From NCBI GenBank assembly GCA_002299495.1, contig DBNZ01000022.1, positions 1,180 to 9,561 of the forward strand: 8,382 bases of DNA, given 5' to 3'. Positions 1-6,879 of the stretch are shown piece after piece. This DNA comes from Methylococcaceae bacterium UBA659 (GTDB taxonomy: Bacteria; Pseudomonadota; Gammaproteobacteria; Methylococcales; Methylomonadaceae). The notes under the pieces are model-generated. The model ran no database searches. It worked only from the letters and a program-made list of their open reading frames with translations, and had not been told where the DNA came from. Positions within the stretch are counted from its first letter, which is position 1, and the number at the start of each line of letters is the position of its first letter. The position numbers and the translations under genes are program-made.

Positions 1-73
1 TGGCTGTTATCATCACAGCTTTCAATATGTCCAATCATGGTTTTATCTTATTGTTATTTTTAGGTTTTTATAT

Positions 74-517
74 TTACTTTTCGTATAGACGCACGGCAAG
101 GACATCACACTTAGCATGATGCAGCACACCGTTTGCGGTTGAACCCAGCAACAAAGCCAATCCATGTCGGCCATGCGATCCAAGAACGATCAAATCGACT
201 TGATTTTCTTCGGCAACCCTAACAATTTCGGATTTCGGGCTGCCCACCTCAATCCAGCAGTCATTATCATCCACGCCTAAACGTCCGGCTAGATCGACTA
301 GCCTTTTTTTAACGGCTGCGGTCAATTCAGCCATTAAGTCCAGATCAACGGGTATGTCGCCGCCAAAACCCGCGTCGGTGATAGGCACACTGTCCACCAC
401 ATGAATCAGGCTCAGTTTTGCTTGATATTTGTCGGCTAAATCTTTTCCACGACAAACCACGACCTGATCTTGGTCATAAAAATCTACCGCCAGTAAGATG
501 TGTTTGTATGGCTGCAT
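74..517 (-). CDS. Universal stress protein, UspA family, single domain
   Basis: A 147-residue cytoplasmic protein of the usual length for a single Usp domain. It begins with the family's first beta strand and an acidic residue (HILLAVD, Asp12). It ends with the nucleotide-binding loop GSHG (113-116), followed by GST (125-127) and the closing strand CDVLAVR (137-143). Usp proteins with the G-x2-G...G-S/T loop generally bind ATP, so this one probably does, unlike E. coli UspA, which lacks the loop. The spacing between the two halves of the loop is eight residues rather than the more usual nine. The start is supported by a strong ribosome binding site (GGAGG, 522-526) four bases upstream. It lies 162 bases downstream of fusA2 on the same strand, but a terminator and a candidate promoter between them suggest separate transcription. 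Family assignment is secure; the specific stress role cannot be read from sequence. Confidence 0.93.
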   Translation of the reverse strand: MQPYKHILLAVDFYDQDQVVVCRGKDLADKYQAKLSLIHVVDSVPITDAGFGGDIPVDLDLMAELTAAVKKRLVDLAGRLGVDDNDCWIEVGSPKSEIVRVAEENQVDLIVLGSHGRHGLALLLGSTANGVLHHAKCDVLAVRLYEK

Positions 518-548
518 TGCCCCTCCATGTGTTACTTATTGAAAACAA

Positions 549-577
549 AATGTATTGAATACAGAAAATATTGGCAA
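549..577 (-). promoter_or_regulatory. Candidate sigma-70 promoter for the usp gene
   Basis: Read on the minus strand, TTGCCA (577-572, five of six matches to the -35 consensus) is followed after 17 bases by TACATT (554-549, four of six matches to the -10). Transcription would start near 541, giving a leader of about 24 bases. A perfect TATAAT also sits at 582-577 on the minus strand, but it has no good -35 at the right distance. Either could be used; the assignment is by eye. Confidence 0.4.
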
Positions 578-644
578 TTATAACCCGTTCGAATGCTTAA
601 CATTGGTTTCCTGACCGTTAGGGCGGATTTTAGGCAACACAAAG

Positions 645-666
645 CCGGACGGCTTCGGCTGTCCGG
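645..666 (-). terminator. Hairpin terminator after fusA2
   Basis: CCGGACGGC (645-653) pairs with GCTGTCCGG (658-666) around a TTCG loop: nine pairs including one G-T wobble. It starts 13 bases after the fusA2 stop. On the minus strand the stem is followed by CTTTGTGTT, a broken T tract, so termination may be incomplete. On the plus strand the loop is the very stable C(TTCG)G type. The stem is clear; its strength as a minus-strand terminator is inferred. Confidence 0.6.
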
Positions 667-679
667 ATTGTTTATTGAT

Positions 680-2764
680 TTACTTGTTTTTATTGCGTTC
701 GTTGACTTCTTTAATCACTTCATCGGCCACGTTTTTTGGACATGGCATGTAATGGGAGAACTCCATCGAAAACTGCCCGCGACCAGAAGTCATGGTACGC
801 AAATCACCGATATAACCGAACATATCGCTGAGCGGCACATCTGCCTTAATCCTGACGCCGGTAATGCCAGGGTCTTGGGATTTGATCATGCCACGGCGGC
901 GGTTCAAGTCACCGATCACGTCACCGACATGGGCTTCCGGCGTGAACACGTCCACTTTCATGATCGGCTCCAGCAATTGCGGGGCCGCTTTCGGGATAGT
1001 TTGACGGTAAGCGGCGCGGGCGGCGATTTCAAACGCGATGGATGACGAGTCCACTGCGTGGAAGGCACCGTCAGTCAAGTTGACTTTGAAATCCAAACAC
1101 GGGAAACCGGCCAAGACGCCTTTGTCGATGCAGGCTTTGAAGCCTTTTTCCACCGCAGGCCAGAATTCGCGTGGCACGTTACCACCGGTAACGGTGGATA
1201 CAAACACAAAACCAGTGCCCGGATCGCCTGGCTCGATAATGTAATTGATTTTCGCGTATTGGCCGGAACCGCCGGATTGTTTTTTGTGGACGTATTCGTC
1301 TTCAACCCGTCTGGTGATGGTTTCGCGGTAGGCCACTTGTGGCTTGCCGACGTTCACCTCGACACCGTGGGTACGCTTGAGGATGTCCACTTTGATATCC
1401 AAGTGCAACTCACCCATGCCTTTGATGATGGTTTCACCCGATTCTTCGTCGGTTTCAACGCGGAAAGACGGGTCTTCCTGGATCATTTTGCCCAAGGCCA
1501 CGCCCATTTTTTCGTTGCTGGCCTTGTCTTTTGGCGCAATCGCAATCGAAATAACGGGATCGGGGAACACCATTGGCTCCAAAGTGGCGGGCTTGTCCGG
1601 GTCACACAGGGTGTGTCCGGTTTGGACGTTTTTCAAACCGATCAACGCAATGATGTCTCCCGCTTGCGCCGATTCAATTTCAGAGCGGTCATCGGCGTGC
1701 ATTTCCACCATCCGGCCTACGCGTTCGGTTTTGCCCGTAAAGGTGTTCAGCAAGGTGTCGCCTTTTTTCAAACGGCCTGAGTAGATGCGGATGAAGTTCA
1801 GTGCGCCAAAACGGTCGTCCATGATTTTGAAGACCAATGCCCGCAATGGACGGCTGGGGTCAACCATAGCGTGTTCGCCGGTAGGGTTGCCTTCTAAGTC
1901 GGTTTCTGGCTGTGGGTTAACTTCGGTCGGGTTGGGCAGATAATCAATTACGCCGTCCAAAACCAATTGCACGCCTTTGTTTTTAAAAGAAGAACCACAG
2001 AACGTCGGGAAGAAAGTCATGTTAATAGCGCCTTTGCGTAGGCAGCGTTTGATTTCTTCCAAGGTGGGCTCTTCGCCTTCCAAGTATTTTTCCATGACAT
2101 CGTCATATTGATCGGCGACTTGGTCAATCAATTTCGCACGCCATTTTTCCACATCCGCCGCCATATCGGCAGGCACGTCCTTAATCTCGTATTTCAACGG
2201 ATCACCGGAATCGTCCCATATCCAAGCTTTGCGGGTTAACAGGTCAACTACGCCGACAAATTGGTCTTCACGACCGATGGGCAACGTCATTACGACTGGG
2301 ACGGCGCCTAAGACGTCTTCAATTTGTTTGACCACACGATAAAAATCAGCCCCTAACCGATCCAACTTGTTGACGTAAATGACTCGGGCTACCTTAGAAT
2401 CGTTGGCGTAACGCCAGTTGGTCTCGGATTGCGGCTCTACCCCGCCGGAGCCACAGAATACGCCGATACCGCCGTCTAACACCTTCAAAGAGCGGTACAC
2501 TTCGATGGTAAAGTCAACGTGCCCAGGGGTATCGATGATGTTAAAGCGGTGGTCTTTCCAGAAACAAGTGGTGGCGGCCGACTGGATGGTGATACCGCGT
2601 TCTTGCTCTTGCACCATAAAATCGGTGGTGGCCGCACCATCATGCACTTCACCAATCTTATGGATTTTACCGGTGAGTTTCAAAATCCGCTCGGTAGTTG
2701 TGGTTTTACCGGCATCGACGTGCGCGAAAATGCCGATATTTCTGTAAAGCGATAGGTCTGTCAT
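680..2764 (-). CDS. fusA2: Elongation factor G, second paralogue (EF-G2), stand-alone
   Basis: A full-length 694-residue translational GTPase that drives translocation and, with ribosome recycling factor, ribosome splitting. All G motifs are present: AHVDAGKT (14-21), RGITI (56-60), DTPGH (78-82), NKLD (132-135) and GSSFKNKG (257-264). Domain IV is intact, with QSGGSGQY (496-503) and the tip loop FHAVDSSS (568-575), followed by GDVIGDLNRRRG in domain V. Several positions differ from canonical FusA as I remember it: NKLD for NKMD, GSGGVEPQSET for AVGGVQPQSET, and GSGQY for GRGQY. These match the second EF-G of Vibrio and Pseudomonas relatives from memory. The gene is not beside rpsL, rpsG or tuf, which also argues against the str-operon copy. 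A main fusA is therefore expected elsewhere in the genome. The ATG at 2764 has only a weak purine-rich site (AGAG) upstream. EF-G is certain; the paralogue assignment is an inference. Confidence 0.95.
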   Translation of the reverse strand: MTDLSLYRNIGIFAHVDAGKTTTTERILKLTGKIHKIGEVHDGAATTDFMVQEQERGITIQSAATTCFWKDHRFNIIDTPGHVDFTIEVYRSLKVLDGGIGVFCGSGGVEPQSETNWRYANDSKVARVIYVNKLDRLGADFYRVVKQIEDVLGAVPVVMTLPIGREDQFVGVVDLLTRKAWIWDDSGDPLKYEIKDVPADMAADVEKWRAKLIDQVADQYDDVMEKYLEGEEPTLEEIKRCLRKGAINMTFFPTFCGSSFKNKGVQLVLDGVIDYLPNPTEVNPQPETDLEGNPTGEHAMVDPSRPLRALVFKIMDDRFGALNFIRIYSGRLKKGDTLLNTFTGKTERVGRMVEMHADDRSEIESAQAGDIIALIGLKNVQTGHTLCDPDKPATLEPMVFPDPVISIAIAPKDKASNEKMGVALGKMIQEDPSFRVETDEESGETIIKGMGELHLDIKVDILKRTHGVEVNVGKPQVAYRETITRRVEDEYVHKKQSGGSGQYAKINYIIEPGDPGTGFVFVSTVTGGNVPREFWPAVEKGFKACIDKGVLAGFPCLDFKVNLTDGAFHAVDSSSIAFEIAARAAYRQTIPKAAPQLLEPIMKVDVFTPEAHVGDVIGDLNRRRGMIKSQDPGITGVRIKADVPLSDMFGYIGDLRTMTSGRGQFSMEFSHYMPCPKNVADEVIKEVNERNKNK

Positions 2765-2985
2765 GTTATTACTCTATGAAGGTTGTAAAAAGCTTAAAGG
2801 CAGGCAGCCAGCCAGATTGGGTGAAGGTTATGGATTGATGGTTATGCTTAAGATCAACTGACCGTATGGCTTCGAGTATTCAGAAAGCCTTGCGATCCGG
2901 CTTCAACTTAAGGCCAACCCAGCATAAAATCCCGCCATTTTAACTCAAAAACTTGATCAAATAATAGCTAACTATTGATTTTGTG

Positions 2986-2991
2986 TAGAAT
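2986..2991 (+). promoter_or_regulatory. Candidate -10 box for a plus-strand RNA
   Basis: TAGAAT, five of six matches to the -10 consensus, sits at the end of an AT-rich stretch and is followed at once by the G-rich run CGGGGTGGG. An AT-rich upstream region and GC-rich start region recall stable-RNA promoters under stringent control. No good -35 box lies 16-18 bases upstream (the nearest choice is TAATAG), which keeps confidence low. Confidence 0.3.
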
Positions 2992-3074
2992 CGGGGTGGG
3001 AAATCTATAGCACCGTTACAGCAAGGGGCGTACCGCTCACAGGGCTTAAACGAAGCTGCCGAACCTTGATAAAA

Positions 3075-3129
3075 ACCTAACTTCAACACCGCCAACGGGC
3101 GGCGCGCCGCTGTGACCGACTCGTTAGGC
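3075..3129 (+). repeat. Integron attC-like pair of core sites
   Basis: ACCTAAC (3075-3081) fits the inverse core RYYYAAC and GTTAGGC (3123-3129) fits the core GTTRRRY. The 55-base total is at the short end for attC sites. Between them lies self-complementary DNA. The inner arms pair only loosely: TCAACACCGCC (3083-3093) against the complement of the 3105-3115 region has one extra base and mismatches. No integrase or cassette gene is visible, so this may be a lone relic or chance, and it overlaps the RNA candidate. Confidence 0.2.
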
Positions 3130-3164
3130 TTGGTTAATACTGCGGCGATGTGGTTTTTTAACGC

Positions 3165-3199
3165 AAAAAAATCAAAGGCTGCACAAGGCAGCCTTTTTT
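3165..3199. terminator. Bidirectional intrinsic terminator
   Basis: AAAGGCTGC (3174-3182) pairs perfectly with GCAGCCTTT (3188-3196) around a five-base loop. On the plus strand the T run continues to 3199, and on the minus strand the A run at 3165-3171 becomes seven T. It can therefore end pyk transcripts about 100 bases after the pyk stop, and also end a plus-strand RNA coming from 2992. Confidence 0.8.
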
Positions 3200-3301
3200 A
3201 CGGATAAATCCGATCCAGTGGAAGGGGGGCTATCTTAGGTAAGCTACAGTTGACAACAAATCTGCAATTTACACCATTAAATTTGAACGAATACGCGCAT
3301 C

Positions 3302-4750
3302 CTATGGCGTTAAGCCTTGACCTACTACGATAACTTTAAGCGCATTGGTCCCGCCTTCGACGCCATTCAAATCGCCTTTGGTGATAATGAACTTGTCGCC
3401 GTCTTTTGCAATATTCCATTTTCTCAGCTCAGCTACCACATTACGGTTCACTTCGACATGATCCTGATTTTCTTCCGTCTTGAAATAGATCGGGAACACG
3501 CCTCGGAACAAAGTCACTTTACCGAGCGTTTTTTCTTGGCCGCTAAAAGCATAAATCGGGATGCCTGAGCTAATCCTGGACATCCACAGCGGGGTCGAAC
3601 CGGATTCTGTCAAGGCGACGATGCCTTTGATTTTGGTATGGTTGGCCATGTACATCGCCGACATCGCAATCGCTTCGTCATCACGCTTAAATTGATCGTG
3701 GATACGGTGGTCAGATTCGCGCACTACCGGTTGCTTTTCCGCTTCAATACAAACGCGGTGCATAGCTTCGACAGCTTTGATCGGATGCTTTCCGGTGGCC
3801 GTTTCAGCAGACAGCATAATGACATCGGTGCCATCGTAAACCGCGTTGGCCACGTCAAACACTTCCGCCCGTGTTGGAATCGGGTTTTCAATCATCGATT
3901 CCATCATTTGGGTCGCGGTGATGGCGATACGGTTTAATTGGCGGGTACGCTGGATCAACTTTTTTTGTACGGCCGGCAGATTCGCATCACCAATTTCAAC
4001 ACCTAAATCCCCCCGCGCCACCATGACAGCATCGGAAGCGCGGATAATTTCATCCATCACTGGCCCGACAATCGCTTCCGCCCGTTCGACTTTAGCCACG
4101 ATACCGGCAAAACAACTTTCCGCCCGCAACAAACGCCGGGCTTCGTCAAGGTCGGCGCCACAACGCGGAAAAGATACGGCAACAAAATCGGCATTGATGG
4201 TCGCTATGATTTTGATGTCTTCTTTATCTTTTTCCGTCAACGCCGGAGCCGAAAGCCCGCCGCCCATCAAGTTGATGCCTTTGTTGTTGGACAAATCACC
4301 GCCGACTACCACGGTGCAATTGACCCGCATGTTGACCACATTGACCACGTCCAGCACCACCCGTCCGTCATCCAGCAACAAGCGGCTACCCGGTTTGACT
4401 TCCAACGCAAGTGGTTCGTAGGTGATGCCAACTTGGCTATGGTCGCCATCATACTGGCCCAAGTTGATGTCCAATGCAAAATCTTGGCCTTCGTTTAAGA
4501 AAACCTTGTCATTTTTAAACCGGGCGATACGGATCTTAGGGCCTTGCAAATCGGCCAAAATGCCAACCCGACGCCCGGTTTTTTTAGTCATTTCACGGAC
4601 TGCGTTGGCTCGGTTGATATGATCCTCGGCTTTGCCATGCGAGAAGTTTAATCGCACCACATCGACACCGGCACGAAATAATTCTTCCAACACTTCCGGT
4701 TTGTCGGTTGCAGGGCCTAAGGTGGCCAAAATTTTGGTTCGTCTTAACAT
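3302..4750 (-). CDS. pyk: Pyruvate kinase, PykA type
   Basis: Makes pyruvate and ATP from phosphoenolpyruvate and ADP, the last step of glycolysis, in the cytoplasm. The 482 residues match the family's usual length. Visible landmarks are the N-terminal RTKILATLGPAT (4-15), the phosphate and metal-binding R33, N35 and S37 in RLNFSHG, the mobile B domain (about 75-170), catalytic Lys220 in AKVERAEA, ARGD (245-248) and TATQMMESM (278-286). Residues 67-74 read DLQGPKIR, with Leu, Gln and Lys where potassium-dependent kinases have Thr, Lys and Glu. This is the pattern of potassium-independent enzymes. The frame runs open to 4810, but the ATG at 4750 fits the family N terminus and has AGGA (4756-4759) five bases upstream. 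It begins 2 bases after the gap stop, so the two are co-transcribed and probably translationally coupled. The C-terminal effector domain is complete. Confidence 0.96.
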   Translation of the reverse strand: MLRRTKILATLGPATDKPEVLEELFRAGVDVVRLNFSHGKAEDHINRANAVREMTKKTGRRVGILADLQGPKIRIARFKNDKVFLNEGQDFALDINLGQYDGDHSQVGITYEPLALEVKPGSRLLLDDGRVVLDVVNVVNMRVNCTVVVGGDLSNNKGINLMGGGLSAPALTEKDKEDIKIIATINADFVAVSFPRCGADLDEARRLLRAESCFAGIVAKVERAEAIVGPVMDEIIRASDAVMVARGDLGVEIGDANLPAVQKKLIQRTRQLNRIAITATQMMESMIENPIPTRAEVFDVANAVYDGTDVIMLSAETATGKHPIKAVEAMHRVCIEAEKQPVVRESDHRIHDQFKRDDEAIAMSAMYMANHTKIKGIVALTESGSTPLWMSRISSGIPIYAFSGQEKTLGKVTLFRGVFPIYFKTEENQDHVEVNRNVVAELRKWNIAKDGDKFIITKGDLNGVEGGTNALKVIVVGQGLTP

Positions 4751-4752
4751 AA

Positions 4753-5766
4753 TTATCCTGCGTTGATTAAAGCAATTGAGGTATCGAGCATCCGGTTTGA
4801 GAAACCCCACTCGTTGTCATACCAAGCAAGAACCTTAACGAAGGTGCCACCGACCACTTTAGTCAATGTGGCTTCATAGATGCACGAATGCGGGTTGTGG
4901 TTGAAGTCAACCGAAACCAAAGGCTTGGTATTGACATCGAGAATGCCTTTTAACGAGCCAGCCGCTGCCGCATTCAGGATTTCATCAATTTCTGCTTTTG
5001 AAGTACTTCTAGCGGCGGTGAAACTCAAATCGACCAACGAGACATTAATGGTTGGCACCCGGATTGCGAACCCGTCCAATTTTCCGGCCAGTTCGGGCAT
5101 TACCAAGCCCACTGCGGCGGCCGCACCGGTTTTGGTCGGGATCATCGATTGCGTGGCGGAACGGGCGCGGCGCAGATCTTTATGGAACACATCGGTCAAC
5201 ACTTGATCGTTAGTGTAGGAATGGATAGTGGTCATCAGGCCATGCACCACGCCAATGGTGTCATGCAATGGCTTGACTAATGGCGCCAAGCAGTTCGTGG
5301 TGCAAGAAGCGTTGGAAATGACCGTGTCAGAGGCTTTCAGGATAGCGTGGTTAACGCCATACACGATGGTGGCGTCGACATCATCTCCACCTGGGGCGGA
5401 AATAATGACTTTTTTGGCGCCGGCGGTGAGGTGGGCTGAGGCTTGGTCTTTGCTGGTGAATATGCCGGTGCACTCATGCACAACGTCGACGCCCAAATCG
5501 CCCCAAGGCAATTTGGCCGGGTCCCGTTCGGCGAAGACTTTGATTTGGTCGCCATTAATGACCATATAATCGCCATCGACGCTGACTTCGAACGGGAATT
5601 TGCCGTGGACGGAGTCGTACTGGGTCAAATGGGCGTTAGTATTGGCGTCACCCAAATCATTGATGGCGACAACTTGGAATTCATGGGTGCGGCCTGATTC
5701 ATATATCGCGCGGACGATATTGCGGCCAATACGTCCATAACCGTTGATTGCAATTTTAATGGGCAT
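4753..5766 (-). CDS. gap: Glyceraldehyde-3-phosphate dehydrogenase, phosphorylating
   Basis: Converts glyceraldehyde 3-phosphate, phosphate and NAD(P)+ to 1,3-bisphosphoglycerate, in glycolysis or in reverse in gluconeogenesis. The 337-residue protein has the Rossmann motif INGYGRIGR (7-15), the cofactor-contacting strand VVAINDLGD (32-40), the catalytic motif SNASCTTNC with Cys155, His182 in TTIHSYTNDQ, and the C-terminal WYDNEWG. Asp37 after the second strand favours NAD as cofactor, but this is not decisive. The frame is open upstream to 5823, but the ATG at 5766 gives the standard N terminus and has AGGAG (5773-5777) six bases upstream. It follows truD by 78 bases, which hold a possible promoter, and sits 2 bases before pyk. 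Family and reaction are secure; direction of flux and cofactor are inferred. Confidence 0.96.
   Translation of the reverse strand: MPIKIAINGYGRIGRNIVRAIYESGRTHEFQVVAINDLGDANTNAHLTQYDSVHGKFPFEVSVDGDYMVINGDQIKVFAERDPAKLPWGDLGVDVVHECTGIFTSKDQASAHLTAGAKKVIISAPGGDDVDATIVYGVNHAILKASDTVISNASCTTNCLAPLVKPLHDTIGVVHGLMTTIHSYTNDQVLTDVFHKDLRRARSATQSMIPTKTGAAAAVGLVMPELAGKLDGFAIRVPTINVSLVDLSFTAARSTSKAEIDEILNAAAAGSLKGILDVNTKPLVSVDFNHNPHSCIYEATLTKVVGGTFVKVLAWYDNEWGFSNRMLDTSIALINAG
4756..4759 (-). promoter_or_regulatory. Ribosome binding site of pyk inside the end of gap
   Basis: AGGA lies in the last codons of gap, directly before its TAA stop and five bases before the pyk ATG at 4750. It supports that start over the upstream in-frame ATG at 4810 and implies coupling of pyk translation to gap. 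Confidence 0.65.
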
Positions 5767-5772
5767 AGATGT

Positions 5773-5777
5773 CTCCT
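5773..5777 (-). promoter_or_regulatory. Strong ribosome binding site of gap
   Basis: AGGAG, six bases before the ATG at 5766. It selects this start over the upstream in-frame ATG codons at 5823 and 5787, which would add 19 or 7 residues foreign to the family. Confidence 0.75.
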
Positions 5778-5822
5778 GGGTAGGCATTGTGAAGTGGGGG
5801 AAATGTTTACGAAAACCGTTCA

Positions 5823-5852
5823 ACTATATCAGAATTGGGAACACTTAGTCTA
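5823..5852 (-). promoter_or_regulatory. Candidate internal promoter for gap-pyk
   Basis: On the minus strand, TAGACT (5852-5847, four of six matches) is followed after 18 bases by TATAGT (5828-5823, five of six). A TG one base before the -10 (TGATATAGT) makes an extended -10. The -35 overlaps the end of truD. The start would fall near 5816, giving a leader of about 50 bases. This would let gap and pyk be expressed more strongly than, or independently of, ispD-ispF-truD. Confidence 0.45.
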
Positions 5853-6879
5853 ATGCCAGCCGGTAGTCCACGGCTTCCCTTAGCAAACCCGTGGCATAAC
5901 TGCCTGCGGGTAGGGAAAAAGACAAATGCAATTGTTTTTCGCCAAAAGCCCAAGATAAATCCGCGACGTTAACCCTTAACGCCCGTCGCCCCCGTTCCAC
6001 TTTAAAATCCAGCAACCCTTGCGCCAGGCCAGCAAATTCATCTATGACCGTTTGCTCTAACATGAGCGCCTCCGCCGACACATCGGGCCTGCCAACGCCC
6101 CACAATACCCCGGACGGATGTATTTCTTTGGCCGCTAATCTACGGATAACCTCAGCATCTTCGGGTTCTGCGTGAAAACAGGCGTTTGATGACGCGAACA
6201 GAAAAACATCGCCGGCTAACGCCTTGTTCCAGTTGGCCAAATTAACTCGACGTGCGAGCAAATGGTTAAATAGCCATGAACGGGCGGCGGACAAACACAG
6301 GCTCCGATCTGCGCGGCTGGTTTTTTTGCCCTGAAAGAGTGCAATCGCCTTGTCCATATTGTGTCCGCCATGACCGAACCGCTGCTCGCCAAAGTAATTA
6401 GCGATGCCATTGGCTTTTATTGCCGATAATTGCCGCTGCGTTTCCTCTGGATCGCCCTGCCAATCCCGGATGGTGATCTGGAAGGCATTACCGGCCAAAG
6501 CCCCCCGTTTCAGTTTTTTGTGGTGGCGGATAATTTGCAGGACGTTGATTTGCCCATCACCCAATTGCCCCCAATCCAAGGCTTCTTTGCCGGGCAACCA
6601 GACGCTAAACCACTGCGTGGTGACGGCGTTGCGGTCTTTTAGCCCGGCATAACCGATGTCCCGTTGCTTGACGCCGGCAAACTTGGCCAATTGCCTGGCC
6701 ACAAACTCAGTGTTCCCGCCCGTTTTTTCAATGTGTAAAAAAACATGCTCGCCGCTGCCCGACGGCTCAAATACCAATTGTTCCTTGACTATAAAATCCG
6801 CAGGAACAGCGCGGATCACACCCGAACTTTTCGGGCCGCCATAGACATAAGGCCAAACCGGTAGGCGGTATGCCTGCAT
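5845..6879 (-). CDS. truD: tRNA pseudouridine(13) synthase TruD
   Basis: Isomerises uridine 13 of tRNA(Glu) to pseudouridine, in the cytoplasm. The 344 residues are close to the E. coli length of 349. Motifs include the catalytic GLKDRNAVTTQ with Asp82 as nucleophile, KLKRGALAGNAF (about 122-133), NYFGEQRFG (161-169) and LSAARSWLFN, all typical of the family, and a C-terminal LPAGSYATGLLRE. The N-terminal PADFIVKE is also standard. The ATG at 6879 shares its A with the TGA stop of ispF, an arrangement typical of translational coupling, and there is no strong ribosome binding site. A TTG one codon upstream (6882) is possible but less likely. Linkage to ispF is normal in gammaproteobacteria. 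The usual downstream partners surE and pcm are missing, with gap and pyk in their place. Confidence 0.95.
   Translation of the reverse strand: MQAYRLPVWPYVYGGPKSSGVIRAVPADFIVKEQLVFEPSGSGEHVFLHIEKTGGNTEFVARQLAKFAGVKQRDIGYAGLKDRNAVTTQWFSVWLPGKEALDWGQLGDGQINVLQIIRHHKKLKRGALAGNAFQITIRDWQGDPEETQRQLSAIKANGIANYFGEQRFGHGGHNMDKAIALFQGKKTSRADRSLCLSAARSWLFNHLLARRVNLANWNKALAGDVFLFASSNACFHAEPEDAEVIRRLAAKEIHPSGVLWGVGRPDVSAEALMLEQTVIDEFAGLAQGLLDFKVERGRRALRVNVADLSWAFGEKQLHLSFSLPAGSYATGLLREAVDYRLALD

Larger units (their letters stand above)
2992..3199 (+). ncRNA. Candidate structured small RNA of unknown family
   Basis: A roughly 170-200 base segment flanked by a -10-like box and an intrinsic terminator, with no reading frame. 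It can form several stems. GTTACAGC (3015-3022) pairs with GCTGTGAC (3109-3116), eight pairs including one G-T. GCTT (3044-3047) pairs with AAGC (3053-3056). CCGCC (3089-3093) pairs with GGCGG (3098-3102) around AACG. CCTAAC (3076-3081) pairs with GTTAGG (3123-3128) and crosses the first stem, so the two together would make a pseudoknot. GCGGCGCGCCGC (3099-3110) is also a perfect palindrome competing with some of these. I do not recognise it as 6S, tmRNA, RNase P, SRP RNA or a common riboswitch. With no plus-strand gene downstream, a stand-alone RNA fits better than a leader. The alternative is a recombination site or degenerate mobile element. Confidence 0.3.
2765..3301. other. Intergenic region between pyk and fusA2 without a protein gene
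   Basis: No convincing reading frame on either strand. The left part (2765-2950) must hold the fusA2 leader and promoter, but no minus-strand promoter with both boxes well spaced was found. The middle (2986-3160) turns GC-rich and highly self-complementary and is described as a possible small RNA. The right part has a bidirectional terminator and about 100 bases of AT-rich trailer after pyk. Confidence 0.7.

Noticed and set aside
2..19. Small inverted repeat GCTGT...ACAGC after usp
   Set aside because: Only five pairs and no T run on the minus strand, so it is not supported as a terminator.
593..1780. Long plus-strand open frames opposite fusA2 (593-1045 and 1058-1780)
   Set aside because: They lie antisense to strongly conserved EF-G codons, have no family resemblance and no sensible start signal; they are shadows of the real gene.
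2992..3160. Identification of the RNA candidate as 6S RNA
   Set aside because: A TGCGGCG-like stretch near the 3' end recalls 6S, but the two ends do not pair well enough to form the long closing stem, and the zapA neighbourhood is absent.
3201..3212. Palindrome CGGATAAATCCG after the terminator
   Set aside because: Short and single in the window; chance or terminator-flanking structure cannot be told apart.
3846..4421. Plus-strand open frame of 191 codons opposite pyk
   Set aside because: Composition is that of a complement of a conserved gene, and no protein family is recognisable.
4751..4810. Longer N terminus of pyruvate kinase starting at 4810
   Set aside because: The extra 20 residues overlap gap and do not resemble the family, and the ATG at 4750 has a good ribosome binding site.
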